Positions 5,976 to 14,388 of a DNA stretch of 64,000 bases are shown here, piece after piece. This DNA is from Candidatus Peribacteraceae bacterium (GTDB lineage Bacteria; Patescibacteriota; Gracilibacteria; Peribacterales; Peribacteraceae). Position 1 is the stretch's first letter. Each line of letters opens with the position of its first letter. Under the pieces are notes generated by a model. It had not been told where the DNA came from. It saw only the letters and a list, made by a program, of their open reading frames with translations, and made no database searches. Where the stretch lies: assembly GCA_028718905.1 (NCBI GenBank), contig JAQUKV010000001.1, positions 96,429-160,428 of the forward strand, written 5' to 3'. The position numbers and the translations under genes were made by a program.

Positions 5976-8714
5976 ATGGGTGTCATCGATTTCCTGAACA
6001 AGTTTCTCGGCGATCCCAACGAGAAGGAGCTTAAAAAGCTTCGGCCGATTGTCGAACTCGTGAAAAAGCAGTGCGCAACCGATGCGATCCGGTCCCTTAC
6101 GCTCGCATCACTCCCCGCAAAGACGCAGGAATTCCGCGACCGCATCGCAAAAGGGGAAACACTCGACGCCCTGCTCCCCGAGGCATTCGCCACGGTTGTC
6201 CGCGCGTGCGAGCTTCTCAAGACATCAGACCGGAAGGCGAGTCTGGGCAAACAAGAGTTCCGGTGGGACATGGTACCGTTCGACGTGCAGATTCTGGGCG
6301 GCATCGTGCTGCATCAGGGCAATATTTCCGAGATGAAAACAGGAGAGGGAAAAACGCTCGTCTGCACACTGCCGGTGTACCTGAATGCGCTTGCGGGCAA
6401 GGGAGTACATGTGGTGACGGTCAACGACTACCTCGCCAAGCGCGACGCCACATGGATGGGCATTCTGTACGAAGCACTGGGGCTCAAAGTCGGCATCATC
6501 GTCCACGAAAAGTCCAATGACGAGCGCAAAGAGGCGTACGCCTGCGACGTCACGTACGGCACCAACAACGAATTCGGGTTCGATTATCTGCGCGACAACA
6601 TGGTGACGTCGCTCAATCGTCAGGTGCAGCGCGGACTCCACTATGCCATCGTGGACGAAGTCGACTCGATTCTCATCGACGAGGCACGCACGCCGCTCAT
6701 CATCAGCCAGCCCGCCGAGGAATCCACCGACAAATACCGCCAGTACTCCATGCTCGTCGGGCAGCTCGAAGAGAACGTCCACTACAACAAAGACGAAAAA
6801 CAGAAGACCGCCGTCCTGACGGAAGAGGGCGTCAAAAAGATGGAGCAGCTGCTCGGGCTCGACAACATCTATACCGAGAAAGGATTTTCCGAGGTGCATC
6901 ACATCGAGCAGGCGCTGCGGGCCCACGCCATGTACCAGCGCGACGTCGATTACGTGGTGAAAGAAGGCGAGATCATCATCGTCGACGAATTCACGGGCCG
7001 CCTGATGGAAGGCCGGCGCTACAGTCACGGACTGCATCAGGCAATCGAGGCGAAAGAGAACGTGGAGGTGCAGCGTGAATCGAAGACCCTCGCCACCATC
7101 ACATTCCAGAATTACTTCCGCATTTTCTCAAAGCTCGCCGGCATGACGGGCACGGCCAAGACGGAGGAAGAGGAATTCGAAACGATCTACAAGCTCAAGG
7201 TGATCATCATTCCGACCAACAAGCCCATGATCCGCGACGACAAGGCGGATGCCATCTACCGCACGGTGGAGGCGAAGTTCAGAGCCGTGGCCAAAATCGC
7301 GAAGGAAAAATTCGCGAAGGGGCAGCCGATTCTCATCGGCACCACTTCCATTGAGAAATCGGAGGCGATGAGTGCGCTTCTCGAGCAGGAGAAAGTCCCG
7401 CATCAGGTGCTCAATGCCAAGCAGCACGAAAAGGAAGCGGAGATCGTGGCGCAGGCGGGGCAGAAAGGCTCCGTGACCATCGCGACGAACATGGCGGGCC
7501 GCGGAACGGACATCAAGTTGGGTGCGGGCGTGGCGGATATCGGAGGGCTGTGCATTCTCGGCACCGAACGTCATGAGGCGCGACGCATCGACAATCAGCT
7601 GCGCGGCCGTTCCGGCCGTCAGGGCGATCAGGGAGAGAGCCAGTTCTTCGTCTCCATGGAAGACGATCTCATGCGCCTCTTCGGCGGCGACCGGCTGAAA
7701 TCCATGATGGAGCGGCTCAAGGTGCCCGATGACGTGCCGCTGGAGAACGGCATGGTCTCGCGCTCGATCGAGGGCGCGCAGAAAAAGGTGGAAGGACACA
7801 ATTTCGATATCCGCCGCCACGTGGTGCAGTACGACGATGTGATGAACCGTCATCGTCAGATCATCTACGAACGCCGTCAGAAGATCCTGCAACGTCTCGC
7901 CGATGCCGACAATGTTCCCGAAGAGGCCGTTTCAGCCCAACCGCTCCACAAAGACATTCTTACCGCCATGGAAAAAGAGATGCACTCCCTTACTGCAGTG
8001 CATGCGGCCAGCATCGATCCGAGCGAGTGGAACGTGAAAGAAATCGCCGAGAGTCTTGCCGCCATGCATCCCGCCTTCGCCGAAGTCGCGACGGAGAAGA
8101 AGCTCAAATCCTTTTCGACCACCGAAGAACTCAAGACGGCGCTGGTGCAGCTGACACAGGCGTTCTACGAGGCCAAGTGCAAAGAGGAGAAGCCGGCGAC
8201 CGTGGCGCAGGCCGAACGCATCATCACGCTGCGTTCCATCGATACGCACTGGATGGATCACATCGACGACATGTCGCACCTGCGCGAGCAGGTGGCGTTC
8301 GCCGGCTATGCGCAGCGCGATCCCCTGATCGAGTACAAGGATCAGGGCTTCAGACGGTTCCAGCAGCTGATCGCCACCATCGACTCCACGATCGTGCGCA
8401 CGCTGCTGCAGGTCGACTTTGCGCAGTTTGCCGCACGAATCACTCTGGAGGAACGGCAGGAGGAGTTGCAGAACCTGCAAACGAACGAAGACCAGATCTC
8501 ACAGGAGTTGGAGAAGACGGGTGTCGGCAGTCAGGGCTCAAACAGCGGCGCCGCTCTCATTGCGAATCAGCCGAGAGCTCCTGTCGCGCCCGTCGCTGCG
8601 GGCAAAGTCCTGAAAGTGGCGCACGTGGGGCGCAACGATCCCTGCCCGTGCGGAGTGAGAAAACCGGATGGGACGCCCATAAAATACAAACACTGCCATG
8701 GGAAAAATGCCTGA
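5976..8714 (+). CDS. secA: Preprotein translocase ATPase SecA
   Basis: Motor of the Sec pathway, pushing unfolded preproteins through SecYEG. The 912-residue product is full length. Walker A MKTGEGKTLV lies at about residues 119-128, the DEAD-type box is DEVDSILIDEARTPLIIS, and motif VI is QLRGRSGRQGDQGES. The wing region and C-terminal zinc module CPCG...YKHCHG follow. The C-terminal finger is atypical: extra residues VRKPDGTPI lie between the Cys pairs where GSGKKYKKC is normal. A fragment coding the normal form (GSGKKYKKCHRRNM, stop) lies downstream at 8759-8803 after a palindromic repeat. Confidence 0.97.
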   Translation: MGVIDFLNKFLGDPNEKELKKLRPIVELVKKQCATDAIRSLTLASLPAKTQEFRDRIAKGETLDALLPEAFATVVRACELLKTSDRKASLGKQEFRWDMVPFDVQILGGIVLHQGNISEMKTGEGKTLVCTLPVYLNALAGKGVHVVTVNDYLAKRDATWMGILYEALGLKVGIIVHEKSNDERKEAYACDVTYGTNNEFGFDYLRDNMVTSLNRQVQRGLHYAIVDEVDSILIDEARTPLIISQPAEESTDKYRQYSMLVGQLEENVHYNKDEKQKTAVLTEEGVKKMEQLLGLDNIYTEKGFSEVHHIEQALRAHAMYQRDVDYVVKEGEIIIVDEFTGRLMEGRRYSHGLHQAIEAKENVEVQRESKTLATITFQNYFRIFSKLAGMTGTAKTEEEEFETIYKLKVIIIPTNKPMIRDDKADAIYRTVEAKFRAVAKIAKEKFAKGQPILIGTTSIEKSEAMSALLEQEKVPHQVLNAKQHEKEAEIVAQAGQKGSVTIATNMAGRGTDIKLGAGVADIGGLCILGTERHEARRIDNQLRGRSGRQGDQGESQFFVSMEDDLMRLFGGDRLKSMMERLKVPDDVPLENGMVSRSIEGAQKKVEGHNFDIRRHVVQYDDVMNRHRQIIYERRQKILQRLADADNVPEEAVSAQPLHKDILTAMEKEMHSLTAVHAASIDPSEWNVKEIAESLAAMHPAFAEVATEKKLKSFSTTEELKTALVQLTQAFYEAKCKEEKPATVAQAERIITLRSIDTHWMDHIDDMSHLREQVAFAGYAQRDPLIEYKDQGFRRFQQLIATIDSTIVRTLLQVDFAQFAARITLEERQEELQNLQTNEDQISQELEKTGVGSQGSNSGAALIANQPRAPVAPVAAGKVLKVAHVGRNDPCPCGVRKPDGTPIKYKHCHGKNA

Positions 8715-8721
8715 TTCCCGG

Positions 8722-8757
8722 CGCGACAAGGCGGAGCCCTGAGCGAAGTCGAATGGG
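8722..8757. repeat. Palindromic repeat (CCTGAGCGAAGTCGAA family) after secA
   Basis: Contains GCCCTGAGCGAAGTCGAATGGG, the half-site shared with several other copies. It lies between the secA stop codon and the displaced SecA C-terminal codons. Confidence 0.7.
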
Positions 8758-8758
8758 C

Positions 8759-8803
8759 GGATCGGGGAAGAAATACAAAAAGTGCCACAGGAGGAATATG
8801 TGA
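8759..8803 (+). pseudogene. Displaced second copy of the SecA C-terminus
   Basis: Fifteen codons reading GSGKKYKKCHRRNM and TGA. This is the second half of the standard SecA zinc-finger tail (CPCGSGKKYKxCxG) without its first half. It starts right at the edge of the palindromic repeat and has no start codon. Confidence 0.75.
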
Positions 8804-8825
8804 TGCGGACCGGCCTGATCGGATA

Positions 8826-8831
8826 TAGAAT
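8826..8831 (+). promoter_or_regulatory. -10-like hexamer of the gene at 8841
   Basis: TAGAAT, 9 nt before the ATG, with no Shine-Dalgarno between. Confidence 0.35.
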
Positions 8832-8840
8832 GGTCCCCCT

Positions 8841-9401
8841 ATGGAGGGCTCCCAGGAATTTTTCGATCACCATTTGCCGCCGCTGTTGGGCGGCGGAGAT
8901 ACTTTGCTTGAGATGACGAAGGAAGCTCTGTGCGCCCACATCGTCACAATCCTGGCAGCGGAGAACGAGGCTCTTGGTAATTCGGTTGCTTTTTGCGCGC
9001 GCCTTACCCGGCAACAGGTATTTGATAGAGCGGCTTTCATGGAGATTCCTCTAAGGGAGCTGATTCCATTCCCGCCATTCTCAGCAGATGTGATTGCCGC
9101 CGGCATGCACGAATGGTATCGCCGCGGATGCGCCGCATCGCACGGGCATGTCGCTGTCGGCGTGCATGAGACGGATGGAGAAGGAGTGGTGGCGCGGCCG
9201 GACGGCTCTTCTGCGTTTATGTTCGCGGGCGGAGTATTGGAGGTCGGTACGATCGATCCATCCGAAAGGGAAATGGTCAGGCTGATGTTGTCGTTTGATG
9301 CGCTTGATAAAATCTGTCTGCCACCCCTTTCTCCTATTGCAATGCAACAAGCTCAATTGCTAAGAATACGCCAGAAATTGCGAGAGAGATTCGGTTTATA
9401 G
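8841..9401 (+). CDS. Hypothetical protein (186 residues)
   Basis: Not recognised. It is a soluble-looking, mildly acidic protein with no signal peptide or transmembrane segment and no motif I can name. A central stretch rich in His, Gly and acidic residues (SHGHVAVGVHETDGEG) could be a ligand or metal site, but this is only a guess. It stands alone between secA and holB with its own -10-like hexamer. Its codon use resembles that of its neighbours, which supports it being real. Confidence 0.6.
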   Translation: MEGSQEFFDHHLPPLLGGGDTLLEMTKEALCAHIVTILAAENEALGNSVAFCARLTRQQVFDRAAFMEIPLRELIPFPPFSADVIAAGMHEWYRRGCAASHGHVAVGVHETDGEGVVARPDGSSAFMFAGGVLEVGTIDPSEREMVRLMLSFDALDKICLPPLSPIAMQQAQLLRIRQKLRERFGL

Positions 9402-9427
9402 GATTTTCATCTTTCCGCGTTTGGTCG

Positions 9428-9433
9428 TAGAAT
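9428..9433 (+). promoter_or_regulatory. -10-like hexamer of holB
   Basis: TAGAAT, 8 nt before the ATG chosen for holB. Its position argues against the upstream in-frame TTG start. Confidence 0.35.
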
Positions 9434-9441
9434 TCATTCTC

Positions 9442-10404
9442 ATGCCCCGCCCCTCCGATTTCGTCGGCCACGGTGCTGTGCTCAATGAGCTTACGCGCGA
9501 TATTGCAACGGATAACGTGAGTCACGCCTATCTCTTCGCGGGGCCGCGGCACCTCGGCAAGATGACGCTGGCGCGGTGGTTCGCGGCGGAGCTTCTTTCG
9601 GCCGGGCAGTCTGAAGATGCTCTCGAGCGCATTCAGCATGACTGCGAACGGATGATGCACCCCGATCTTTTCGTCTTAGACCGGCTCTGGATCGCCGAAC
9701 AGTGCGAGGACTGGGCGGTGATCGCACAGACCAGTAATGCGCCGCAGCAGGTGCGCGAGAAAAAGAAGGTCAAAACCGATACGATCGGCATTGATGACAT
9801 CCGTGCACTTCAGGAGCGTTTGCAGGAAACGGCTTCGGGGCGGTATCGCTGCTGCATCATCCGCTCGGCCGAACGTCTGCAGAGCGAAGCGGCGAATGCG
9901 CTCCTCAAGATCCTGGAAGAGCCGCCAGCCCCTTTGGTTTTCGTCTTCACGACGCAGGCTCTGTCTTCACTCCCTGCCACCGTCGTGTCGCGCATGCGCG
10001 TGATCCGGCTCCATCCGCTCCCGCACCGTGAGCTCATGCCGCTCCTCAAGGGAGTAGAAGACGAAGACCGGCAGTTTATTCTCCATCTTGCGCAGGGGGC
10101 ACCCGGTATCGTGCAGGAGCTCAGGGAAGATCCCGAAGCGTTGCGCAGCCATCGGCTTATCCATTCCACGGCGATCTCTTTCTGGCGCACACATTCCCTC
10201 AAGGAACGGCTGCAGATCTTACGTCCGCTTCTGGAACGCGGCGCGGAGGCGGATCAGCTGCTGCTGCATCTCGCGCTGGCGCTGCGCGAACATTCGTCTT
10301 CCGCACGCGCTTCGGTGCAGGCTCTGAACGAACTGGCCCAGGGGCTGCACACCAACGCGCATCGTGGTCTCGTCGTGCAACGGTTTGGGATGCAGGTTTC
10401 ATGA
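9442..10404 (+). CDS. holB: DNA polymerase III delta' subunit-like clamp-loader protein
   Basis: Clamp-loader AAA+ subunit needed to place the sliding clamp at primers. About 320 residues. An N-terminal FVGHGAVLNEL precedes a degenerate Walker A GPRHLGKMTL. Then come the clamp-loader motifs IRSAERLQSEAANALLKILEEPP (Walker B/sensor region) and TVVSRMRVIRL with the SRC-like Ser-Arg finger (here SRM). Two nearby codons could start the frame; MPRPSD at 9442 is preferred because it lies just after a TAGAAT hexamer. Low similarity in the C-terminal third is usual for delta'. Confidence 0.85.
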   Translation: MPRPSDFVGHGAVLNELTRDIATDNVSHAYLFAGPRHLGKMTLARWFAAELLSAGQSEDALERIQHDCERMMHPDLFVLDRLWIAEQCEDWAVIAQTSNAPQQVREKKKVKTDTIGIDDIRALQERLQETASGRYRCCIIRSAERLQSEAANALLKILEEPPAPLVFVFTTQALSSLPATVVSRMRVIRLHPLPHRELMPLLKGVEDEDRQFILHLAQGAPGIVQELREDPEALRSHRLIHSTAISFWRTHSLKERLQILRPLLERGAEADQLLLHLALALREHSSSARASVQALNELAQGLHTNAHRGLVVQRFGMQVS

Positions 10405-10519
10405 AGGCGTTTCCCTGCCCCTTTCCTTGCCTGCAGACGACATGGATGCTAGCCTCCTTCGCCGATTGAGTGGGATCTCCTCGTACCTTAGTTCCCTCCT
10501 CATGGCCCCCTCACTCGGT

Positions 10520-10567
10520 CTCTCCCCCTGCCCTTCGACTTCGCTCAGGGCAAGCAGGAGGGGAGAG
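10520..10567. repeat. Palindromic repeat between holB and the TPR gene
   Basis: CTCTCCCCCTGC ... GCAGGAGGGGAGAG arms enclose CCCTTCGACTTCGCTCAGGG, i.e. a member of the same family nested in another inverted repeat. No gene is seen in the 180-bp gap. The next start is 18 nt downstream. Confidence 0.7.
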
Positions 10568-10584
10568 ATAGCGGAATCGGTTAT

Positions 10585-11349
10585 ATGGTCTACGTTTACG
10601 TTCTCTTCGGCTCGCTCTTCGGCATCTGCCTGATTCTGGGCGGGCGCGTGCTTGTCCGGCACCATGCGGTCCGTCGTTTCGTGCGCAGTATCTGCCAGCG
10701 GACCGATTCCGTCGGAGAGCGCGGAGCCGTGATTCTGGAAGAGACCAAGATCGACAAGCCACGCAAGAGTCCACGCGTTTCCGCCATCGAAATGCAGCAG
10801 GTGCGTTCCCTCACCCGCGATGCGGAGAAAGCGGTGGCGCAGATGAAGTTCGACGATGCGGAGCGTCTCTTCATTCAGGCACTCACCATCAATCCCAAGG
10901 CGTTTGATGTGCAGGCGCAACTGGCCAAGCTCTATCTGCTCACGGACCGGGACCACAAGGCAGAGGCCATGTACCGCGAGCTCCTGCAGCACCGCGACGA
11001 TGTTTCGTACTTCGCCAATCTCGGACTTTCGTACTACCGGCAGGGCAAATACGTGGAGGCCTGTCATTCGTATCAGGACGCGCTCAATCGCGATCCCAAA
11101 TCCCCCGAGCGCACGGCGGCGCTCGGACGTGCCTGTATCGCCGCTCAGCGGTTCGAAGAAGCCGCGCCTCTTCTCGAGAAGGCAGTCGTGCGCCTCAATC
11201 GCGATACGGCGCTTCTTCACTTACTCGCGGAGTGTTATCTGCAGCTTGGGCATGCCGACAAAGCCGAAGAGGTCTACCGTCGCATCAACCGGCTGGAGCC
11301 GTACAACGAATCCGTGAAGGAGAAGATTTCGGCATTGGCAAGGGCTTGA
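10585..11349 (+). CDS. Membrane-anchored TPR-repeat protein
   Basis: 254 residues. An N-terminal hydrophobic segment (residues 2-22, YVYVLFGSLFGICLILGG) is likely a membrane anchor. From about residue 75 there are at least four tetratricopeptide units: FDDAERLFIQALTINP, HKAEAMYRELL, GKYVEACHSYQDALNRDP and GHADKAEEVYRRINRLEP. It is probably a protein-protein scaffold on the cytoplasmic side. No partner can be named from the context. Confidence 0.85.
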   Translation: MVYVYVLFGSLFGICLILGGRVLVRHHAVRRFVRSICQRTDSVGERGAVILEETKIDKPRKSPRVSAIEMQQVRSLTRDAEKAVAQMKFDDAERLFIQALTINPKAFDVQAQLAKLYLLTDRDHKAEAMYRELLQHRDDVSYFANLGLSYYRQGKYVEACHSYQDALNRDPKSPERTAALGRACIAAQRFEEAAPLLEKAVVRLNRDTALLHLLAECYLQLGHADKAEEVYRRINRLEPYNESVKEKISALARA

Positions 11350-11459
11350 GGAGGTAAAGAAGGTCGGGGACGTAAAGGAGGTGGCACGACAAAACTTTGT
11401 GGCTGGTTTGGGAAGCAGTACCTTCTTAACTTTCTGTACCTTCAATACCTCTATTACCT
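11350..11459. other. Convergent intergenic region with GGTA-rich direct repeats
   Basis: Between the convergent TPR and ferredoxin genes. It holds short imperfect repeats of AAGGTA/GAGGTA type on both strands and no gene. Confidence 0.4.
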
Positions 11460-11738
11460 TTAGTTTTCCAACTCCACCGTCGCGTCTCCTTTGATTGTGG
11501 CCTGACAGCCCAGGCGTTCCTCCCCGCCGACGCCCATGGCCTCTTCGCGCTCGTTGAGAGGGCTCAGATTTTCCGCACCCTTGCGAACCTTGCATTTGCA
11601 GGTCATGCAGAAGCCGTTGCCGCCGCAGGCGCTCTCCATAGGGATTCCATTTGCCTGTGCAGCTTGCAGAATCGTTTCGTCCGCTTTGGCGTCGACGGTT
11701 TTTTCCTGGCCGCTCATGATAAAGGTGATTTTGGGCAT
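11460..11738 (-). CDS. fdx: 2Fe-2S ferredoxin, adrenodoxin/Fdx type
   Basis: Small electron carrier of 92 residues. Cluster ligands are visible as ACGGNGFCMTCKC, i.e. Cys-X5-Cys-X2-Cys, plus a distant Cys in RLGCQ. This spacing is that of adrenodoxin/bacterial Fdx rather than plant ferredoxin. It is divergent from sufC, so it may serve Fe-S assembly or a reductase elsewhere. ATG 11738 (MPKITFIMSG) is chosen. CATACT ends 6 nt before it. Confidence 0.9.
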   Translation of the reverse strand: MPKITFIMSGQEKTVDAKADETILQAAQANGIPMESACGGNGFCMTCKCKVRKGAENLSPLNEREEAMGVGGEERLGCQATIKGDATVELEN

Positions 11739-11744
11739 GAGGGC

Positions 11745-11750
11745 AGTATG
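11745..11750 (-). promoter_or_regulatory. -10-like hexamer of the ferredoxin gene
   Basis: CATACT in CTGCATACTGC context, 6 nt before the ATG. The same string occurs in the heptad arrays upstream of two other genes. Confidence 0.4.
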
Positions 11751-11829
11751 CAGGATGTCTTCCGACAGATGAAGGGATTTTTCGTCGTGTCTTCTTTCTC
11801 CTGCGGCGTCTCTCGGGGATACTTGGGGC

Positions 11830-12591
11830 GTGCCGTCCCATTCTCCGCTCCTCTCTGTCCGCAATCTGCATGTCTTCGCCGCAGGGAACGAAGTGGTGCG
11901 CGGCGTTTCGCTCAAGGTACATCCCGGCGAACTGCATGTGATCATGGGTCCGAACGGCGCAGGTAAATCATCCCTTGTGCATGCTCTTTCCGGTCATCCC
12001 TTCTTGCAGGTTCGGCAGGGAACCGTGCGTTTTGCAGGCAAAAATCTTCTGAAGCTCGCCCCCCACGAACGCGCGCAGGCGGGGCTCTTTCTGGCGTTCC
12101 AGCATCCGCGCGAGATCGCCGGCGTGAGTGTCAGGAATTTTCTCTACGCCGCAGTCACGGCCATGAAGAAAAAACTGACGCCGCTTGCATTCCACGATCG
12201 TCTGGCAACGGCAATGCATCTGCTCAAGATCGACAGCGCGTGGGAAGACCGGTCAGTCCATCATGGCTTTTCGGGGGGGGAGAAGAAGAAACTCGAAATC
12301 CTGCAATTACTTATCCTGGAGCCGAAACTCGCCCTGCTCGACGAAACGGATTCCGGTCTCGACTTCGACGCCCTCACGGTGGTGGCGCAGGGACTGAAGC
12401 AGCTGCGCAAGCGTCATCCGTCCTTTGCGGCTGTTCTCGTCACGCATAACACGCGTTTTCTCTCTCTTCTCAGGCCGGATCATGTCCACGTTCTGCTCGC
12501 CGGCGCGATCAAAGAAAGCGGCGGTTCCGCACTTGCCCGCGCACTTGATCGGGATGGATTTCGCAAATATCTCACAAAGAGCGGCGAATGA
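11830..12591 (+). CDS. sufC: Fe-S cluster assembly ATPase SufC
   Basis: ABC-type ATPase of the SufBCD scaffold, soluble rather than a transporter. Features are Walker A MGPNGAGKSSL, a Q-loop region FLAFQHPREIAGVSV characteristic of SufC, signature FSGGEKKKLEILQ, Walker B LALLDETDSGLDFDAL and switch His in VTHNTRFL. The 253 residues start at GTG 11830; a later start would remove the first beta strand. Unlike most bacteria, sufC is separated from sufB (19.6 kb) and sufD (21.9 kb) by other genes. Confidence 0.94.
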   Translation: MPSHSPLLSVRNLHVFAAGNEVVRGVSLKVHPGELHVIMGPNGAGKSSLVHALSGHPFLQVRQGTVRFAGKNLLKLAPHERAQAGLFLAFQHPREIAGVSVRNFLYAAVTAMKKKLTPLAFHDRLATAMHLLKIDSAWEDRSVHHGFSGGEKKKLEILQLLILEPKLALLDETDSGLDFDALTVVAQGLKQLRKRHPSFAAVLVTHNTRFLSLLRPDHVHVLLAGAIKESGGSALARALDRDGFRKYLTKSGE

Positions 12592-12675
12592 TTCCAGCTC
12601 GAGAACCTGCAGATTGCCGTCTTTGTCCTTTTAATGGCAGGCCTGCTATCATGGTGCCTCTTTCCCCTCTTTTTT

Positions 12676-13425
12676 ATGGAAGATACGAACGTTGCAGTCC
12701 GCCCGCCCGTCTGGCTGGCCATTCTGCTCGTGCTTGTTGCCGGCGGGTTCTACCTCACCGGAAAGGTCATTGAACAGAAGGATTTCGCGCCCATGACCAT
12801 CTCCGTTGAGAGTACGGGGAAAGCCTCCGCAGTCCCCGATATCGCCGTGGTGAGTTTCGGTGTGCAGACCGGTCGCCAGTCTACGGCACCACAGGCCATG
12901 AAGATCCTTGCCCAGAAGATGTCGGATATCGTTGCGGCCGTGAAGAAGCAGGGCATTGAAGACAAAGACATCACCACGGATACCCTTTCTCTGCAGCCGG
13001 AGTTTGACTGGAAGGAAGGACAGCAGATCCCGCGCGGGTATCAGGCGACGGAATCGTTGCATGTGAAGGTGCGGGATCTCGATAAGATCGGCGATCTTCT
13101 TGCCGCCGTGACGGGCGAAGGCGTGAATCAGGTCGGCGGGGTGGATTTCACCATGGATGATCCCGAGGCCCTGCAGGCCGCTGCACGCGAGAAGGCGATT
13201 GTGAAAGCCGAAGCCAAAGCCCGGCTGCTTGCAACGCAGCTCGGCCGAAGCATCAGCCGGCTGAAGGGATTCTCGGAAGGCGGTTATGCGGCACCGATGG
13301 ATTATCGCAAGGCAAACGTAATGATGGACAGCGTGGGCGGCGGCGCTCCGCTCCCCTCCGTTCCGGTTGCGGCCGGTGAGCAGGAGGTGAATGTGTCGGT
13401 GTCACTCATCTACGAGCTTCGCTGA
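12676..13425 (+). CDS. SIMPL-domain (DUF541) membrane-anchored protein
   Basis: About 249 residues. An N-terminal transmembrane anchor (PPVWLAILLVLVAGGFYLTG) is followed by a SIMPL domain starting TISVESTGKASAVPDIAVVSFGVQT and ending NVSVSLIYELR. Typical inner features are ITTDTLSLQPEF and GYQATESLHVKVRDLDKIGDLL. The molecular function of the family is poorly defined; members are usually exported. The start MEDTNVA at 12676 is chosen over an upstream ATG because a TATCAT hexamer lies 20-30 nt before it. Confidence 0.88.
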   Translation: MEDTNVAVRPPVWLAILLVLVAGGFYLTGKVIEQKDFAPMTISVESTGKASAVPDIAVVSFGVQTGRQSTAPQAMKILAQKMSDIVAAVKKQGIEDKDITTDTLSLQPEFDWKEGQQIPRGYQATESLHVKVRDLDKIGDLLAAVTGEGVNQVGGVDFTMDDPEALQAAAREKAIVKAEAKARLLATQLGRSISRLKGFSEGGYAAPMDYRKANVMMDSVGGGAPLPSVPVAAGEQEVNVSVSLIYELR

Positions 13426-13776
13426 TTCATTTTTTTCCGGAAACGCAGGAAACCGTATTCTGCATTGCAATGCCAGTGCAGAAGCGTCCACGCCGCTTGT
13501 TCCCATTCTGCCAATGAAACGGCGTTTCTGGTTGCGGTGGATGCGCACCATGATCCGGACATGTTTCCACTTATTGTGCGTCATCACCTGCCGGATCAGC
13601 TCGCGCTGCTCGTAGAGACGACCGGCGATATACGCCGCGCTCTGCCGGTCCATTCCGTTTTCCGCCATCTGCAGAAGCGCCCGTATGCCGGTGGCGGTGG
13701 CACGGAACGCCTCAATGACATCACGCTCATTACATCGCAGCATCGGCAGCCATCGGCCCGGCAATTCGCACTTCAT
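13402..13776 (-). CDS. Hypothetical protein (124 residues)
   Basis: Not recognised. Basic, soluble-looking and partly helical. Its ATG at 13776 overlaps the stop codon of the upstream four-TM protein in an ATGA arrangement, which suggests translational coupling and supports reality. Its 3' end overlaps the convergent SIMPL gene by 24 nt, slightly weakening the call. Confidence 0.5.
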   Translation of the reverse strand: MKCELPGRWLPMLRCNERDVIEAFRATATGIRALLQMAENGMDRQSAAYIAGRLYEQRELIRQVMTHNKWKHVRIMVRIHRNQKRRFIGRMGTSGVDASALALQCRIRFPAFPEKNESAKLVDE

Positions 13777-14174
13777 GACCACAGGGCGGCAATTTCTTTA
13801 TGTGCCGCCACGAGGATGCCGCCCGCGGTGATGCACGCAAGGCCGAGGAGCAGCGGGAGGTCGAATTTCTCACGGACGACGGTGAGATTGAAAAGAAGCG
13901 CTGCAAGCGGCGCCGCGGCAATCCAGAGTGCAATGATCACAAGGAAGCTGCCGAACGCGCGGTTGCCCCAGAGAAAGCCCAGCCCGTAGAGCAGGTTGAT
14001 GATGACGGGGATCCAGATGAAGGCGACGAGCGTCACGATCAGGCCGACGAGGGAAGAAGAATAGGCGAAGCCGAAGATTATTCCGCGGGGAGGCACCTTG
14101 CCCAGAAAATAGCCGAACCACGTGATGATGAACTGTGCAGAGAGGAACGCGGCCAAGACGAGAAGCTTCAGCAT
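13773..14174 (-). CDS. Small four-helix integral membrane protein
   Basis: 133 residues with four hydrophobic segments (about residues 3-25, 33-62, 68-90 and 108-128). The size and layout resemble half-size EamA/DMT or SMR-like transporters, but I see no diagnostic motif, so the substrate is unknown. TAGGCT lies 6 nt before the ATG. It is probably co-transcribed with the overlapping downstream gene and perhaps with the Cys-rich ORF just upstream. Confidence 0.7.
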   Translation of the reverse strand: MLKLLVLAAFLSAQFIITWFGYFLGKVPPRGIIFGFAYSSSLVGLIVTLVAFIWIPVIINLLYGLGFLWGNRAFGSFLVIIALWIAAAPLAALLFNLTVVREKFDLPLLLGLACITAGGILVAAHKEIAALWS

Positions 14175-14192
14175 GCCCAGAGCCTACCACGA

Positions 14193-14312
14193 TTATTGGT
14201 CGTCTTTCTCCTCTTCTTCCTGTGCGCATGTGCAGGCGTTCTCTTCGCATTGGCAGCCGCCGCAGAGTTCACAGATCGGTTCACCGCAGAGCTCGCATGT
14301 GGTTTCTTCCAT
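14193..14312 (-). CDS. Cysteine-rich mini-protein (39 residues), candidate metal binder
   Basis: The minus strand from ATG 14312 reads a 39-residue ORF with CELC, CELCGGCQC and CTC clusters: eight cysteines followed by an acidic tail EEEEKDD. Regular Cys-X2-Cys spacing is hard to obtain by chance and suggests a zinc or other metal site. It lies 18 nt upstream of the four-TM protein in the same direction. No Shine-Dalgarno is seen, and the C-rich upstream region is repeat-like. It resembles no family I can name. Confidence 0.5.
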   Translation of the reverse strand: MEETTCELCGEPICELCGGCQCEENACTCAQEEEEKDDQ

Positions 14313-14388
14313 GGGGAAGGGGGAAGGAAAGGGGGAAGAAAGCACATTCTCTCCGACTGTCCTTCTGTGTGCAAGGGGCTGTTTTTGG

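Noticed and set aside
6225..8480. Long open frames on the minus strand opposite secA
   Set aside because: Composition artefact of a GC-rich gene. No motifs, and the sense strand encodes canonical SecA.
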